Source: Ruminococcaceae bacterium UBA1236
GTDB lineage: Bacteria; Bacillota; Clostridia; Oscillospirales; Acutalibacteraceae
Length of the DNA stretch: 17,264 nucleotides
Reading direction: 5' to 3'
Assembly (NCBI GenBank): GCA_002309055.1
Contig: DBWO01000027.1
Location: forward strand, 48,731-65,994
The notes beneath the pieces are model-generated. The model was given only the letters and a program-made list of their open reading frames with translations. It searched no databases and was not told where the DNA came from. Numbering within the stretch: position 1 is the stretch's first letter; each line of letters begins with the position of its first letter. Both the position numbers and the translations under genes were made by a program. Below are positions 8,082-16,003 of the stretch, in pieces.

Positions 8082-9989
8082 TTATAATGTTTTTTGTGCG
8101 AGGCCTTTGATTGCGTTTATTGCCCAGGCGGAGCCCTGCGCCTCGATAATTGAGTCGCAGTATTTGCATCTGCCGGCGTTGTTTATTTCAAGCGCCGCGC
8201 CGCAGTTGGGGCATATCTCAAGGTGTGTTGTGCTGTCTGTCGTTTTTGTGCCGGTGGGTCTTACAAGGCTCCACTCATAACGCATCATCTTTGTAGCCGT
8301 TTTTGAGCCTTTTACAACTTCTCCGGTCTGATCGTTGATTGTGTAATCCTTTATGGATGCCGTGAGCTCCGCGACCATCACATCATTGCCGCCGCTCTCA
8401 TACCAGCCCTTGATCTGAACTTTCTGAACATTTATATCCGAAACAATGTTTGTCTGGCCGAAACGGCGGTAGTTATTAAGCTGCCTGTCCATCTGCGCGT
8501 AGAAAGCGTCCGTCATATACGGGCGAAGCTCCGTGAGGTCTTTCGCCTGCCAGCCGGCCTGAAGCTCGGGATACATTTTCGCCAGCTTTTCGCAAAGGCC
8601 GCTTTCACTGAAGTTTTCATCTCTCGCGGTAAATTCCGAAACGGGCTTTAAGATGCTGCTGTCGGTTGCCGCCGCGCCGGCAATGTGTTTATGTGTCTTT
8701 TTCTTCTTTTTGAGCCCCTTGTTCCTTATTATGAGGAGTATTGTGTCCGCTATACCGACAAGGCCGAATATACCGAATCCCGCGTCCGTGTTGTCGTTTG
8801 CGGGGGTTATGCTGATATTCAGCATCGAGGGGCTGTTTTCCTGTGCCCTGTTACCTACATAGTAGTAGTCGTCCCCGTCGTAGGGGTTATCCGTTATGTA
8901 GCCGAAATAGTAATAATTAGTGTGAGTTGTGGTCTGCGTGGTGTGGTATTCGTAGTCATCGTCATCATCCCAGTCGTCACTGTCCCAGCCGGAGTCATAT
9001 CCTCCGCCCCAGTCGCCGTAGTCGCTGTCGCCGCCGAAATCTCCGAAATCGGCAGAGCCGATGAGTTTAGCGGGATAAAGGGCAAGAAGAGCGGCAAGCA
9101 CAAATATGATTGCGTAATTGCGGCGCTTTTTGCCGCCCTTGCTGTTTTTGAAATATTTGACCGTGAACACCACAGCCGCGATAATCAGCAGAATAACGGC
9201 TGCGATAACAAGACCTCTTGCAGTGTCATCGGGTTTGCCCGCAAGCTCGTAATAATACTGCTCCGGAGTTATTTCCTCGTGCAATATAATCGAGTTTGCT
9301 TCATCGTCTGCGGCGCAGAAGGTCATATTCTCCTGCTTGCCGATAAGGGTGAATTTGTATTCGAAATCCGAGGGCAGGTAACTGTAAGTTATCCTTACAT
9401 CGCCTATCTCGGGATTTTCGGGGTCTTTTCCGATATAATAAGAACCGTTGCCCGGTTTAATGCCGAGGCTGTTATCAAATTTTTTATATTCACTGAAATC
9501 TCTGAATTCGCAGTATGCTTCGGCTATTGTGTAAAGCGTGCTTTCGCTCAGCTTAAGGTTGCCGCCGAGGGTAGCCTCGCCGAAGAAATATGCGTTTGTC
9601 AGATTCTCGGGGAAAACGGGGTTGTCGTATTCGGCGCCGCTTCCGCGGATGTTGCTTATCTGCTTGTCGCGGAATTCCGTGTAAACAGACTGCCCGTCGG
9701 TTGTATACTGATACATCTCAACCGTTCTGCGAAGGATGAAGCCGGGCGAGGTAACTCCGCTGAAATCATCCCGGGCGGGCTTTGCCGTCACAGGTTTGCC
9801 GACCGCGAATATCATTTTGCCGTCATTGTCTGCGGAAGTGTTGCCGTCTGTTATCACCGTGACTTCGGGGAAGGAGGGATTATCCGCCTTGTTGACCGCT
9901 TTTATGTAAGCGGCAAAAAGCAGCAGCACAATTGCCAGTGAAACAAGGATTATGACCGAAGCCGGTATTTTTGCGAGTGCTTTTTTCAC
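8082..9989 (-). CDS. Membrane protein with TMEM43-like, Tim44-like and zinc-ribbon regions
   Basis: The 635-residue product starts with GTG at 9989, supported by GGGGAGG 7 bases upstream. It has a membrane anchor at 11-29 and an extracytoplasmic region about 35-250 in which GKPVTAKPARDDFSGV and LRRTVEMYQY resemble TMEM43-type proteins. Helices follow at 258-278 and 290-306. Then comes a long Asp/Gly/Tyr/Trp-rich low-complexity stretch (311-380), another helix (about 403-421) and a basic KKKKK patch at 427-431. A Tim44-like domain spans about 455-580 (NTF2-like pattern: LAKMYPELQAGWQAKDLTEL, then FYAQMDRQLNNYRR). A C-terminal zinc ribbon has C593-x2-C596 and C608-x2-C611. Tim44-like plus zinc ribbon is a known Firmicutes arrangement; the function is unknown, with suggestions of binding proteins or lipids at the membrane. 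It lies 56 bases after the GH51 gene on the same strand and may share its transcript. Confidence 0.78.
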   Translation of the reverse strand: MKKALAKIPASVIILVSLAIVLLLFAAYIKAVNKADNPSFPEVTVITDGNTSADNDGKMIFAVGKPVTAKPARDDFSGVTSPGFILRRTVEMYQYTTDGQSVYTEFRDKQISNIRGSGAEYDNPVFPENLTNAYFFGEATLGGNLKLSESTLYTIAEAYCEFRDFSEYKKFDNSLGIKPGNGSYYIGKDPENPEIGDVRITYSYLPSDFEYKFTLIGKQENMTFCAADDEANSIILHEEITPEQYYYELAGKPDDTARGLVIAAVILLIIAAVVFTVKYFKNSKGGKKRRNYAIIFVLAALLALYPAKLIGSADFGDFGGDSDYGDWGGGYDSGWDSDDWDDDDDYEYHTTQTTTHTNYYYFGYITDNPYDGDDYYYVGNRAQENSPSMLNISITPANDNTDAGFGIFGLVGIADTILLIIRNKGLKKKKKTHKHIAGAAATDSSILKPVSEFTARDENFSESGLCEKLAKMYPELQAGWQAKDLTELRPYMTDAFYAQMDRQLNNYRRFGQTNIVSDINVQKVQIKGWYESGGNDVMVAELTASIKDYTINDQTGEVVKGSKTATKMMRYEWSLVRPTGTKTTDSTTHLEICPNCGAALEINNAGRCKYCDSIIEAQGSAWAINAIKGLAQKTL

Positions 9990-10019
9990 GGTAATTCCTC
10001 CCCGGAATGTTTGGGTTAT

Positions 10020-10044
10020 TCTGCCGGCGTGTTAACGTGCGGCA
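10020..10044. other. Hairpin between the GH51 gene and the Tim44-like gene
   Basis: CTGCCG pairs with CGGCAG across a 13-base loop just after the GH51 stop. No T-run follows on the minus strand (AATAACCC), so readthrough into the next gene is expected. It may adjust the relative expression of the two genes. Confidence 0.3.
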
Positions 10045-10045
10045 G

Positions 10046-12190
10046 TCAATTCGGTGAAATGGCTTTTTTGATTATGTCTTCAATGCTGTGGTAAAAATCT
10101 GTTTTCGTAAACCACACCACAAGTTTTGCGAGAATATCGTAGAAGAATGTTCTTATAAGTGAGCCGGGGTTATATCCCGTGTCGCTTGTTATTGAGGCAT
10201 ACGTGTTTGCCCCGCCGTAACTGAGGCATATCATATTAAGCGAATACGGACCCACGGACCTCGTAACGGTGCTTCCTGCTGTCACGAATTTCTGATATTC
10301 GGGTTTTATGAAGCTGTTAAGCGTGCCGAAATTATTTGCCACATTATAAAGACCGCTGCCCACATATCTCACTTCGCCCGCGGTGTCAATGTCACCGAAG
10401 CCGTCAAGGTTTATATTAACCGTTTTCGTGTCGGACGAGGTGTTTACCACTGCCACATAAATGTTTTTGTTTTTTTCATCGACGCTCACAACGTGATAAA
10501 GCTCCTCGCAGTTGCCTGAAAGCGTGCTGTTGACTTTAGCTGTGCCGGTGTTGTTCATAAAGAGTTGCTGAACATAATAGCTCGGCGTTAATACAACTTC
10601 ATCGGAATTATACCAGATAAGGTTCGGTGCCCACTGCGTGTAACCGTCCCTCGCGAAGAGGGGAGCGTAACACGCCATTTCAACTATGTCGCCGTTTCTC
10701 ACAAGCGAGGTGCAGTGAAGCGCCTCCTCAATTGAAACCTTGAGGTTGTTCTTTGTTATCTGGTTTCCGCCTTCCCTGTGCACGGCGTATTCGCCTACAA
10801 AAACTTTTGCACTGTTTCTGTCATAGGCGTCGTATTTTTCGTAGTTCGCGTAGGGCCACCAGTAGGGCACGTAGTAGTGTTCGTCAACGATTGTATCAGT
10901 GTATTTTTCATCTATCTGATCCCAGGCGTACTCCCACTCTTTGCCGTCTGCCCAGGCGCCTGCCGAGGAGATAACGGTGATTTCGGGATGTTCGCGCTTC
11001 AGGACATTATAGATGATGTCGAATCTCTCCCAGTAGTTCTCCATCCAGTTTTCATTGCCCACGGCAAGATATTTCAGGTTGAAGGGCTCGGGATGTCCGT
11101 TTTCCGCCCTCACGGCGCCCCATTCTGTTGAGGTGTCGCCGTTTGCGTATTCTATGAGGTCGAGTATATCCTGAATGTGCTGAGCAAATTCATCCGACTC
11201 CGTGTCAAGGGCCCAGTCGCCTCTTCCTTGGCACATAAGGCCGGCGTGCACCACGGGCAGGGGCTCTGCGTCAAGGTAATCGCACAGGCAGAAGTATTCA
11301 TAGAACCCTATCGCAAGGCTCTGATTATAGCCCCAGATATTCGGTATCTGTTTTCTCTGCTCGGGCTCGCCTATGGTCGTTTTCCAGTTGTAGGCGTATT
11401 CCCAGTCATATGCGCCTTCCGCGAGACATCCGCCGGGGAATCTCATAAATGAGGGATTGAGGTTTTTAAGCGCCTGCACAAGGTCCGCCCTGAGGCAGGA
11501 ATATTTCCAGGTGCTGTCGCCGTAGCCGAAGCTCTTTTGAGAGATAAGATTGTAAAAATCGGTGTCTGCTCCTTCGGGCAGCGTAATTTCAAGGCGCGTG
11601 TACGCCTTTGCCCGGGGGCTGAATGAATCGCTTATCTTTGTGAATTCACCTGGTGAACTGAAATCATATTCTTTCGAAAAAACGCTGTTACCCTCGACAT
11701 CCTTGAAGCTTATGCCCGCTTTGCCGGTGCCTCTTACATAAAAGCTGAGATCATATGTTTCGCCTTTTTTCAGCAGTATGCCGTAGGTCTCATCTTTGTC
11801 GGGGTAACCGTAGTTTGCAACGGTGCCCGCCGTCGCGGCGTGATAATAATTCGGGTTTTTGTCATTCATCGGGTCATCGGTTATAAGATATCCCTCGCCC
11901 GAGATGACTTCCCAGCCCGTCATGCGGCAGTCATAATCCGGCGCCCAGGCGAGCTTCTGCTCAAAGGAATTGTTCCTGATAAGGTTTGCGCTCAGGCCGC
12001 CGTCCGCCGCAAAGTTGATGTCCTCAAAAAATATGCCGAAAAGGTTGTTGCTTATCGGGGTGTACGGCTCGCCGCCTTTAACGTCGATAACCGCGCTTCC
12101 GCTCGCGGAGCTTGCCGAAAGAGCTCCCGTGCAGCCGAATATAAGCGTAAACACCAGTGTTACGCACAGAATCTTTCTGAATTTTTTCAT
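10046..12190 (-). CDS. Exported GH51 alpha-L-arabinofuranosidase
   Basis: The 714-residue protein has an N-terminal signal peptide. LIFGC at 16-20 could act as a poor lipobox; otherwise cleavage near SASSASG is likely. GH51 hallmarks are visible: LFGIFFEDINFAADGGL (50-66), IRNNSFE (71-77), MRFPGGCLAEG (249-259), the acid/base Glu380 in LAVGNEN and the nucleophile Glu467 in VFVGEYAVH. A carbohydrate-binding-like beta domain lies at about 110-210, as in larger GH51 enzymes. A C-terminal beta domain ends near 660. The enzyme should release terminal arabinofuranose from arabinoxylan or arabinan. A tail (674-714) with LIRTFFYDILAKLVVWF is additional to the catalytic fold. The ATG at 12190 has GGAGGG 5 bases upstream. 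The export signal distinguishes it from the many cytoplasmic GH51 enzymes. Confidence 0.94.
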   Translation of the reverse strand: MKKFRKILCVTLVFTLIFGCTGALSASSASGSAVIDVKGGEPYTPISNNLFGIFFEDINFAADGGLSANLIRNNSFEQKLAWAPDYDCRMTGWEVISGEGYLITDDPMNDKNPNYYHAATAGTVANYGYPDKDETYGILLKKGETYDLSFYVRGTGKAGISFKDVEGNSVFSKEYDFSSPGEFTKISDSFSPRAKAYTRLEITLPEGADTDFYNLISQKSFGYGDSTWKYSCLRADLVQALKNLNPSFMRFPGGCLAEGAYDWEYAYNWKTTIGEPEQRKQIPNIWGYNQSLAIGFYEYFCLCDYLDAEPLPVVHAGLMCQGRGDWALDTESDEFAQHIQDILDLIEYANGDTSTEWGAVRAENGHPEPFNLKYLAVGNENWMENYWERFDIIYNVLKREHPEITVISSAGAWADGKEWEYAWDQIDEKYTDTIVDEHYYVPYWWPYANYEKYDAYDRNSAKVFVGEYAVHREGGNQITKNNLKVSIEEALHCTSLVRNGDIVEMACYAPLFARDGYTQWAPNLIWYNSDEVVLTPSYYVQQLFMNNTGTAKVNSTLSGNCEELYHVVSVDEKNKNIYVAVVNTSSDTKTVNINLDGFGDIDTAGEVRYVGSGLYNVANNFGTLNSFIKPEYQKFVTAGSTVTRSVGPYSLNMICLSYGGANTYASITSDTGYNPGSLIRTFFYDILAKLVVWFTKTDFYHSIEDIIKKAISPN

Positions 12191-12212
12191 CTTATCCCTC
12201 CGTTCAGTTTTT

Positions 12213-12242
12213 ATACTACCACAAAATGCGGCGGCGTGTAAA
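12213..12242 (-). promoter_or_regulatory. Candidate promoter of the GH51 gene
   Basis: On the minus strand TTTACA (12242-12237) and TAGTAT (12218-12213) are 18 bases apart, about 25 bases before the start codon. An overlapping TATAAA (12215-12210) is an alternative -10. The match is moderate, and the transcript leader would be short. Confidence 0.45.
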
Positions 12243-12252
12243 CAGAAAAATA

Positions 12253-12281
12253 TTGACTTTATATTTATTTTAATGTAAAAT
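12253..12281 (+). promoter_or_regulatory. Promoter of the riboswitch and P-type ATPase gene
   Basis: TTGACT (12253-12258) and TAAAAT (12276-12281) are separated by 17 bases, with transcription expected to start near 12288. That gives a leader of about 158 bases, long enough to contain the whole riboswitch and its terminator. Confidence 0.75.
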
Positions 12282-12301
12282 AGACTAAACTGAATAACCT
12301 C

Positions 12302-12394
12302 GTTAGAGGGGAGTAGCTTTAAAACCCTTAGTCAACAACCGCCTTTTATGGCTGGCTACCGGTGCATATTAATTATGTTAGCAAGACCTTTGAC
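12302..12394 (+). ncRNA. yybP-ykoY manganese riboswitch aptamer
   Basis: The leader has the two conserved blocks of the yybP-ykoY class (RF00080): GGGGAGTAGC at 12308-12317 and AGCAAGACC at 12380-12388, with GTCAACA and a CCGG segment between them. A P1 helix can be drawn from 12302-12309 to 12387-12394 (8 bp including two G-U pairs). The class senses Mn2+ and commonly controls manganese exporters and P-type cation ATPases; the gene 52 bases downstream encodes such an ATPase. The 3' strand of P1 is also part of the terminator stem that follows, so ligand binding should free the transcript from termination (an ON switch). The class is recognised by motif and context, not by a covariance search. 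Confidence 0.9.
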
Positions 12395-12426
12395 ATAGCA
12401 AATTGCGCTATGTCAGAGGTCTTTTT
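12385..12426 (+). terminator. Riboswitch expression platform: intrinsic terminator
   Basis: A 15-bp stem (12385-12399 with 12407-12421, one G-U pair, loop AAATTGC) is followed by TTTTT to 12426. Its 5' arm reuses bases 12387-12394 of the aptamer P1 helix, so terminator and ligand-bound aptamer exclude each other. It ends 20 bases before the ATPase start codon. Confidence 0.9.
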
Positions 12427-12445
12427 AAATTAAGGAGAGATGCTG

Positions 12446-15136
12446 ATGAAGTACTATCTTGAAGATGTAAAAACCGTTCTCGACGATCTTAAAACCGACG
12501 AAAACGGTCTGACCTCCGAAGAAGCCGAAAAGCGAATCGGTCTTTACGGCAAAAACAAGCTTAAAGAGGCAGAGAAGGAATCTCTTATCAAAAGGTTTTT
12601 CAGCCAGATGAAAGACCCAATGATTATTATCCTGCTTGTTGCCGCTGCCGTAAACGCAGTGACTGATATGTTTGAGGGCGGTTCCTTCAGATTTTCCGTG
12701 CCCACTGACACATTGATTATTCTTTTCGTCGTTATTGTTAATGCCGTGCTCGGCGTTATCCAGGAAAGTAAGGCGGAAAAAGCGATTGAAGCTCTCCAGG
12801 AAATGTCCGCCTCAATGACAAAAACGATAAGAGACGGAAAACTTGTCCAGATTAAAAGCGAAGACCTTGTTGTGGGCGATATAATCGCTCTTGACGCGGG
12901 TGATTCAATCCCCGCAGACTGCCGTATTATTGAGTGCAACAGTATGAAAATCGAAGAGGCGGCACTTACGGGCGAATCCGTTCCCGTAAACAAGCTTACC
13001 AAAATGCTGATGCTTGACGGCTCGGAAGATATAACTCTCGGCGACCGCAAGAATATGGCTTACGCCGGTTCAACTCTTGTTTTCGGAAGAGGCAAAGCAG
13101 TTGTCACAGCAACCGGTATGGACACCGAGATGGGCAAGATTGCCAATGCGATTTCGCTTGCCGAGGACGGCAAGACACCTCTTGAGCTCAAGCTCGAACA
13201 GCTCTCCAAAATTTTAACCAAGATTGTTATCGGCGTTTGCGTGTTCATTTTTGCGTTTGATATTATTACAAAATATTTTATGGTAGACGCAAAGCCGCCT
13301 TTCCTCGATCTTGCGCTCAGCAGCTTTATTACCGCAATTGCGCTTGCTGTTGCCGCCATTCCCGAGGGCCTTGTCGCGGTTATGACAATCGTGCTCGCCA
13401 TAGGCGTTACAAATATGTCCAAGCGAAACGCCATCATACGTAAGATGACGGCGGTTGAAACGCTCGGATGTACGCAGATTATCTGCTCCGACAAAACCGG
13501 CACGCTCACCCAGAATGTCATGACGGTTGTTGACCACTACGCGCAGGACGAGAAGAAACTTGCCACGGCTATGGCGCTTTGCACAAATGCGGAGATAAAT
13601 GAGGACGGCTCGCAGACCGGCGAGCCGGACGAGATAGCTCTGATTAATTACGCGGCATTGCTTGGACTTAAAAAGGATGACCTTGTGCGTGAAAATCCCA
13701 GAGTCGGCGAGATTCCGTTTGACTCAGGCAGAAAGATGATGAGCACCATTCACATATGCGACGGCAAGGTTACCCAGTACACAAAGGGCGCGCCCGACGA
13801 AGTGCTCAAAAAGTGCAGCTACATTTTCAAAGACGGTGAAGCTGTTGCCATAACCGACGCGCACAGAAAAGAGATTATGGATGAAAATGCGAGAATGGGC
13901 AATAAGGCACTGCGTGTTTTTGCCTGCGCATATAAGATTTATCCGTCCGAGCTCGAGGAATATACCCCCGAAAAGTGCGAAAACGATCTTGTTTTCATCG
14001 GCCTTACCGGTATGATTGACCCGGTCAGACCCGAGGTTAAGGCGGCTATTCAGGAGTGCCGCGAAGCAGGTATAACACCCATTATGATTACGGGCGACCA
14101 TATCAACACCGCCACCGCGATTGCAAAAGAGCTTGGCATTCTCACCGGTGACGACAAGGCGATGATGGGCGCGGAACTTGACAAATACAGCGATGAAGAG
14201 TTTATCGAGATGGTTGACAAGATTCACGTTTACGCCCGTGTTCAGCCTGAGCATAAAACAAGAATAGTCAACGCGTGGCAGAGCAAGGGCTTTGTCACCG
14301 CCATGACAGGCGACGGCGTTAATGACGCTCCGTCCATCAAGTCGGCAGATATCGGCGTCGGTATGGGTATCACCGGTACGGATGTAACGAAGAATGTTGC
14401 CGATATGGTGCTTGCCGATGATAACTTTGCCACTATCGTTTCGGCAGTGGGAGAGGGCAGAAGAATATATGACAATATCCGCAAGGCAATTCAGTTCCTG
14501 CTCGGCTCCAACCTTTCCGAGGTGCTTTCGATATTCTTCGCCTCGATTATGAATTTCAACATTCTCTCCGCCACACACCTTCTTTTCATTAACCTTGTTA
14601 CGGACTGCCTTCCCGCTCTCGCTCTCGGCCTTGAAAGACCCGAGGCGGATATTATGAAGAGAAAGCCCAGAAGCAAGAGTGATGGCATTTTCTCGGGCGG
14701 CCTCGGTATTGACTGCCTTTATCAGGGAATAATTGTTACGGTGCTTACCGTTCTTTCCTTCTACATAGGTGAATTTCTTGAGGCCAAACATTGGCAGTTT
14801 ACAGGTATCCAGAATTGCGAAGAGGGCATGACAATGGCGTTCTTTACAATGTCAATGTGCGAGATTTTCCACTCGTTCAATATGCGTTCTCAGCGCGCTT
14901 CGGTATTCGGCATGATGGCAAAGAAGAGCCACAATGTTCCTCTTTACCTCGCAATGATTCTCTCGCTCGCGCTGACCACGGCTGTTATTGAAGTTCCGTT
15001 CTTTGCAAACCTTTTCGGCTTCGCACAGCTCAGCACAAAAGCATATCTTATCTCCCTCGGTCTTGCGTTCTCGATTATCCCGATTGTTGAAATCGTTAAG
15101 GCCTTCCAGAGACTGAGAGCAAAGAAAAATCAGTGA
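12446..15136 (+). CDS. P2A-type cation-transporting ATPase (Ca2+/Mn2+ exporter type)
   Basis: This 896-residue P-type ATPase pumps divalent cations out of the cytoplasm using ATP. It has the N-terminal cation ATPase domain (about 5-70) and the actuator motif LTGESVP (174-180). The TM4 motif is IPEGL (305-309), the phosphorylation site is Asp349 in SDKTGTLT, and the nucleotide domain holds KGAPDE (447-452). TGDH (549-552), TGDGVNDAP (621-629) and the C-terminal six-helix part complete the fold. Cation ligands match SERCA at both sites: Glu307 (TM4), Asn689 and Glu692 (TM5), Asn716, Thr719 and Asp720 in NLVTD (TM6), and Glu806 (TM8). The start at ATG 12446 is preferred over ATG 12440 because AAGGAG (12432-12437) then stands 8 bases away. 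Control by the upstream Mn2+ riboswitch suggests a role in manganese efflux, though the ligands would also suit calcium. Confidence 0.95.
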   Translation: MKYYLEDVKTVLDDLKTDENGLTSEEAEKRIGLYGKNKLKEAEKESLIKRFFSQMKDPMIIILLVAAAVNAVTDMFEGGSFRFSVPTDTLIILFVVIVNAVLGVIQESKAEKAIEALQEMSASMTKTIRDGKLVQIKSEDLVVGDIIALDAGDSIPADCRIIECNSMKIEEAALTGESVPVNKLTKMLMLDGSEDITLGDRKNMAYAGSTLVFGRGKAVVTATGMDTEMGKIANAISLAEDGKTPLELKLEQLSKILTKIVIGVCVFIFAFDIITKYFMVDAKPPFLDLALSSFITAIALAVAAIPEGLVAVMTIVLAIGVTNMSKRNAIIRKMTAVETLGCTQIICSDKTGTLTQNVMTVVDHYAQDEKKLATAMALCTNAEINEDGSQTGEPDEIALINYAALLGLKKDDLVRENPRVGEIPFDSGRKMMSTIHICDGKVTQYTKGAPDEVLKKCSYIFKDGEAVAITDAHRKEIMDENARMGNKALRVFACAYKIYPSELEEYTPEKCENDLVFIGLTGMIDPVRPEVKAAIQECREAGITPIMITGDHINTATAIAKELGILTGDDKAMMGAELDKYSDEEFIEMVDKIHVYARVQPEHKTRIVNAWQSKGFVTAMTGDGVNDAPSIKSADIGVGMGITGTDVTKNVADMVLADDNFATIVSAVGEGRRIYDNIRKAIQFLLGSNLSEVLSIFFASIMNFNILSATHLLFINLVTDCLPALALGLERPEADIMKRKPRSKSDGIFSGGLGIDCLYQGIIVTVLTVLSFYIGEFLEAKHWQFTGIQNCEEGMTMAFFTMSMCEIFHSFNMRSQRASVFGMMAKKSHNVPLYLAMILSLALTTAVIEVPFFANLFGFAQLSTKAYLISLGLAFSIIPIVEIVKAFQRLRAKKNQ

Positions 15137-15148
15137 TTCAATAAAGAC

Positions 15149-15196
15149 CTGCCATCCCTTACGGCAGAGTATCTTCCGTAAGGAAATCGGAGGCAG
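15149..15196. repeat. Nested inverted repeat after the ATPase gene
   Basis: CCTTACGG (15157-15164) pairs perfectly with CCGTAAGG (15176-15183) over an 11-base loop. Outside it CTGCC (15149-15153) pairs with GGCAG (15192-15196). The whole could fold into a two-stage hairpin in the 3' untranslated region. No T-run follows, so it is not a standard terminator; 3'-end protection or a REP-like element are possibilities. Confidence 0.5.
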
Positions 15197-15220
15197 AGAC
15201 TGAAGTTTACCGGTTAAAAA

Positions 15221-15246
15221 ATCCCCGTACCGTTCGGTACGGGGAT
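15221..15246. terminator. Intrinsic terminator between the ATPase and MgtC-family genes
   Basis: An 11-bp perfect stem (15221-15231 with 15236-15246, loop GTTC) is followed on the minus strand by TTTTTT, making a strong terminator for the MgtC-family transcript. On the plus strand the tail is only TAGTTATTGTTTT, so it may work less well for the ATPase transcript. Confidence 0.88.
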
Positions 15247-15265
15247 TAGTTATTGTTTTACAGTT

Positions 15266-16003
15266 TCAGCCGGGAATATCCGGAATCACGCTGAACCTTG
15301 TGATTCGTTCATCATTGCTCAGGTAGAATATAACTTCCTCTGTCTGAATATCTGCAGAGATTTTTATGAGCGCTTTATAATGCATCGTGTTGTCAACATC
15401 ATCGGTGATTTCAATTTCATCAATGTGCGCCTTCCATCTGGCCACCCGGTCAAAGAATTCCTTATTAAAGTTCTCGTCTTTTTTAACATTGAAATCCACC
15501 GCGGTTTCAACCCAGCTCTCATTTCCGAATCTGATGCGGTGCATAACAAACTGAATTATAGAGATTGTAACCATCGAAAACAGGCCGATGAAATACATTC
15601 CGGCGCCGATTGCAAGACCTATTCCCGCTGTTGCCCAGATGCCTGCTGCTGTTGTCAGCCCTTTGACGGTGCTGCCGTGCTTTACTATGATACCCGCGCC
15701 CAGGAAGCTTATACCGCTTATAACCTGAGCTGCTATACGCCCGGGATCCGCGCCCTTCGTGCCGTCTGCATTTATGCCTGTAATCGCGAGGTCGGCAAAA
15801 CCGTATTTTGAAACTATCATCATCAGTGCTGCGGCACAGCAAACGATGATATGAGTGCGCAGACCTGCGCTTTTTGAGCGGCGGCTTCTTTCGTAGCCTA
15901 TTGCGGCTCCGCATACGCATGCCGCAAGTATGCGTATCATAAATTCGGCATACTGAAGAAAATCAATTTGCCCGAAAAAGCTTCCGATTTGTAATGCGTT
16001 CAA
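15266..16003 (-). CDS. MgtC/SapB family membrane protein
   Basis: This is a 245-residue protein of the MgtC/SapB family. The N-terminal membrane part carries AAIGYERSRRSKSAGLRTH (33-51), the conserved Asp86 in DPGRIAAQVISGISFLGAG and the KGLTTAAGIWATAGIGLAIG segment. All are family signatures. A soluble C-terminal domain of about 80 residues follows, ending in an ACT-like pattern (MHYKALIKISADI...). MgtC proteins are linked to survival at low Mg2+ and to regulation of membrane ATPases; they are not proven transporters. The frame can be extended to TTG 16033 or ATG 16018, but neither has a ribosome binding site. GGGAGGAG lies inside that extension, 6-7 bases before TTG 16003, so the TTG start is preferred. 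The gene converges with the riboswitch-controlled ATPase. Confidence 0.88.
   Translation of the reverse strand: MNALQIGSFFGQIDFLQYAEFMIRILAACVCGAAIGYERSRRSKSAGLRTHIIVCCAAALMMIVSKYGFADLAITGINADGTKGADPGRIAAQVISGISFLGAGIIVKHGSTVKGLTTAAGIWATAGIGLAIGAGMYFIGLFSMVTISIIQFVMHRIRFGNESWVETAVDFNVKKDENFNKEFFDRVARWKAHIDEIEITDDVDNTMHYKALIKISADIQTEEVIFYLSNDERITRFSVIPDIPG

Noticed and set aside
8685..9941. A 418-codon open frame on the plus strand
   Set aside because: It lies entirely antisense to the Tim44-like/zinc-ribbon gene, has no ribosome binding site, and its product is a low-complexity Val/Ile/Cys-rich string typical of a complementary-strand shadow.
10046..12190. Lipoprotein assignment for the GH51 enzyme from Cys20
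   Set aside because: The sequence before the cysteine (IFG) has Phe at the -2 position, a poor lipobox, and a normal signal peptidase I site follows; left as exported with this alternative noted.
13724..14791. A 355-codon open frame on the minus strand
   Set aside because: It is antisense to the P-type ATPase, whose motifs are unmistakable in this stretch; the product resembles no protein and lacks start signals.
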